In this document: in pieces, positions 25,752-25,837 of the stretch
Layout: the number at the start of each line of letters is the position of its first letter
How positions within the stretch are numbered: the first letter of the stretch is position 1
Virus record (IMG/VR): IMGVR_UViG_3300020185_000235
Coordinates: 1-25,837 of that record
DNA length: 25,837 nucleotides
Reading direction: 5' to 3' (one strand)
Origin: a virus
Translations under genes and position numbers: made by a program
The notes under the pieces: model-generated
Database searches by the model: none
What the model was told of the DNA's origin: nothing
What the model saw: the letters and a program-made list of their open reading frames with translations, nothing else

Positions 25752-25837
25752 TTAAGAATGCATCATCCAATCCGTTCCTTCGTCTCCTTTTATTTCTTCA
25801 ATTATTGCTTCTAATTCTCCTTCTCCTAATCCCTGTA
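25752..25837 (-). CDS. C-terminal fragment of an upstream gene (cut by window edge)
   Basis: In the frame ending with TAA at 25752 the sequence is open to the right edge: 28 codons, of which 27 are visible residues starting QGLGEGELEAIIEEIKGDEG and ending DWMMHS. The stretch is acidic and probably helical. It ends 16 bases before the gp25-like ATG, consistent with the next gene up in the same operon. Too short to name; proteins before gp25 in T4-like operons can be tail, hub or wedge parts, but nothing here decides. Confidence 0.5.
   Translation of the reverse strand, partial: QGLGEGELEAIIEEIKGDEGTDWMMHS

Noticed and set aside
1-25837. tRNA, rRNA, CRISPR array, insertion sequence or integrase
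   Set aside because: No cloverleaf candidates, regular short repeats with spacers, transposase or recombinase reading frames were seen; intergenic gaps are all 120 bases or less.

Overview
The window is AT-rich (about 70% A+T by eye). Every credible gene lies on the minus strand, so transcription runs from high to low coordinates, and genes are packed with gaps of 0-120 bases or with one-base TAATG stop/start overlaps. I read it as the baseplate and tail-fibre block of a contractile-tailed (T4-like, myovirus-type) phage. The anchors are a gp25-type baseplate wedge protein (25382-25735), directly followed by a gp6/J-type wedge protein (23544-25364), and a gp19-type tail-tube-like protein near the other end (1516-2067). 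Start codons are preceded by A/T-rich leaders, almost all without a Shine-Dalgarno sequence. One -7-like box (TATATTTG) fits the Bacteroidetes sigma factor, and one fibre carries modules that look like those of flavobacterial surface proteins. A Bacteroidetes (probably flavobacterial) host is therefore my best inference; the sequence does not prove it.

Layout in transcription order (right to left). (1) Tail of an unidentified gene, then gp25-like, gp6-like, a 90-aa basic protein and a 921-aa protein with a P2 gpI/T4 gp7-like segment: this looks like the wedge core. (2) A 183-aa fibre/adaptor-like protein, then three very large structural proteins (656, 1222 and 1530 aa) that I cannot place in a named family; they probably make the outer baseplate and fibre attachment. 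(3) Two paralogous collagen-stalked fibres (724 and 823 aa) with a shared tail-collar core and unrelated C-termini: the likely receptor-binding proteins. (4) A membrane-anchored coiled-coil protein with an outer-membrane-like C-terminus (265 aa, possible spanin), a 686-aa structural protein, the tail-tube-like protein and a 122-aa glycine-zipper protein with a T4 internal-protein-like N-terminus. (5) A RuvC-fold resolvase, a 62-aa hypothetical protein and the first 32 codons of a protein that may be a gp32-like single-stranded-DNA-binding protein, marking the change from structural to DNA-metabolism genes.

The items most worth following up are the glycine-zipper/capsid-targeting candidate (1134-1502), the possible one-piece spanin (4143-4940), the paired fibres with exactly equal 13-triplet collagen stalks, the gp7-like protein with PKD-like inserts, and a hairpin that can hide the only Shine-Dalgarno-like sequence in front of the 1530-aa gene. 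I saw no tRNA, CRISPR, insertion sequence, diversity-generating retroelement or integrase. No stretch over 300 bases lacks a gene.
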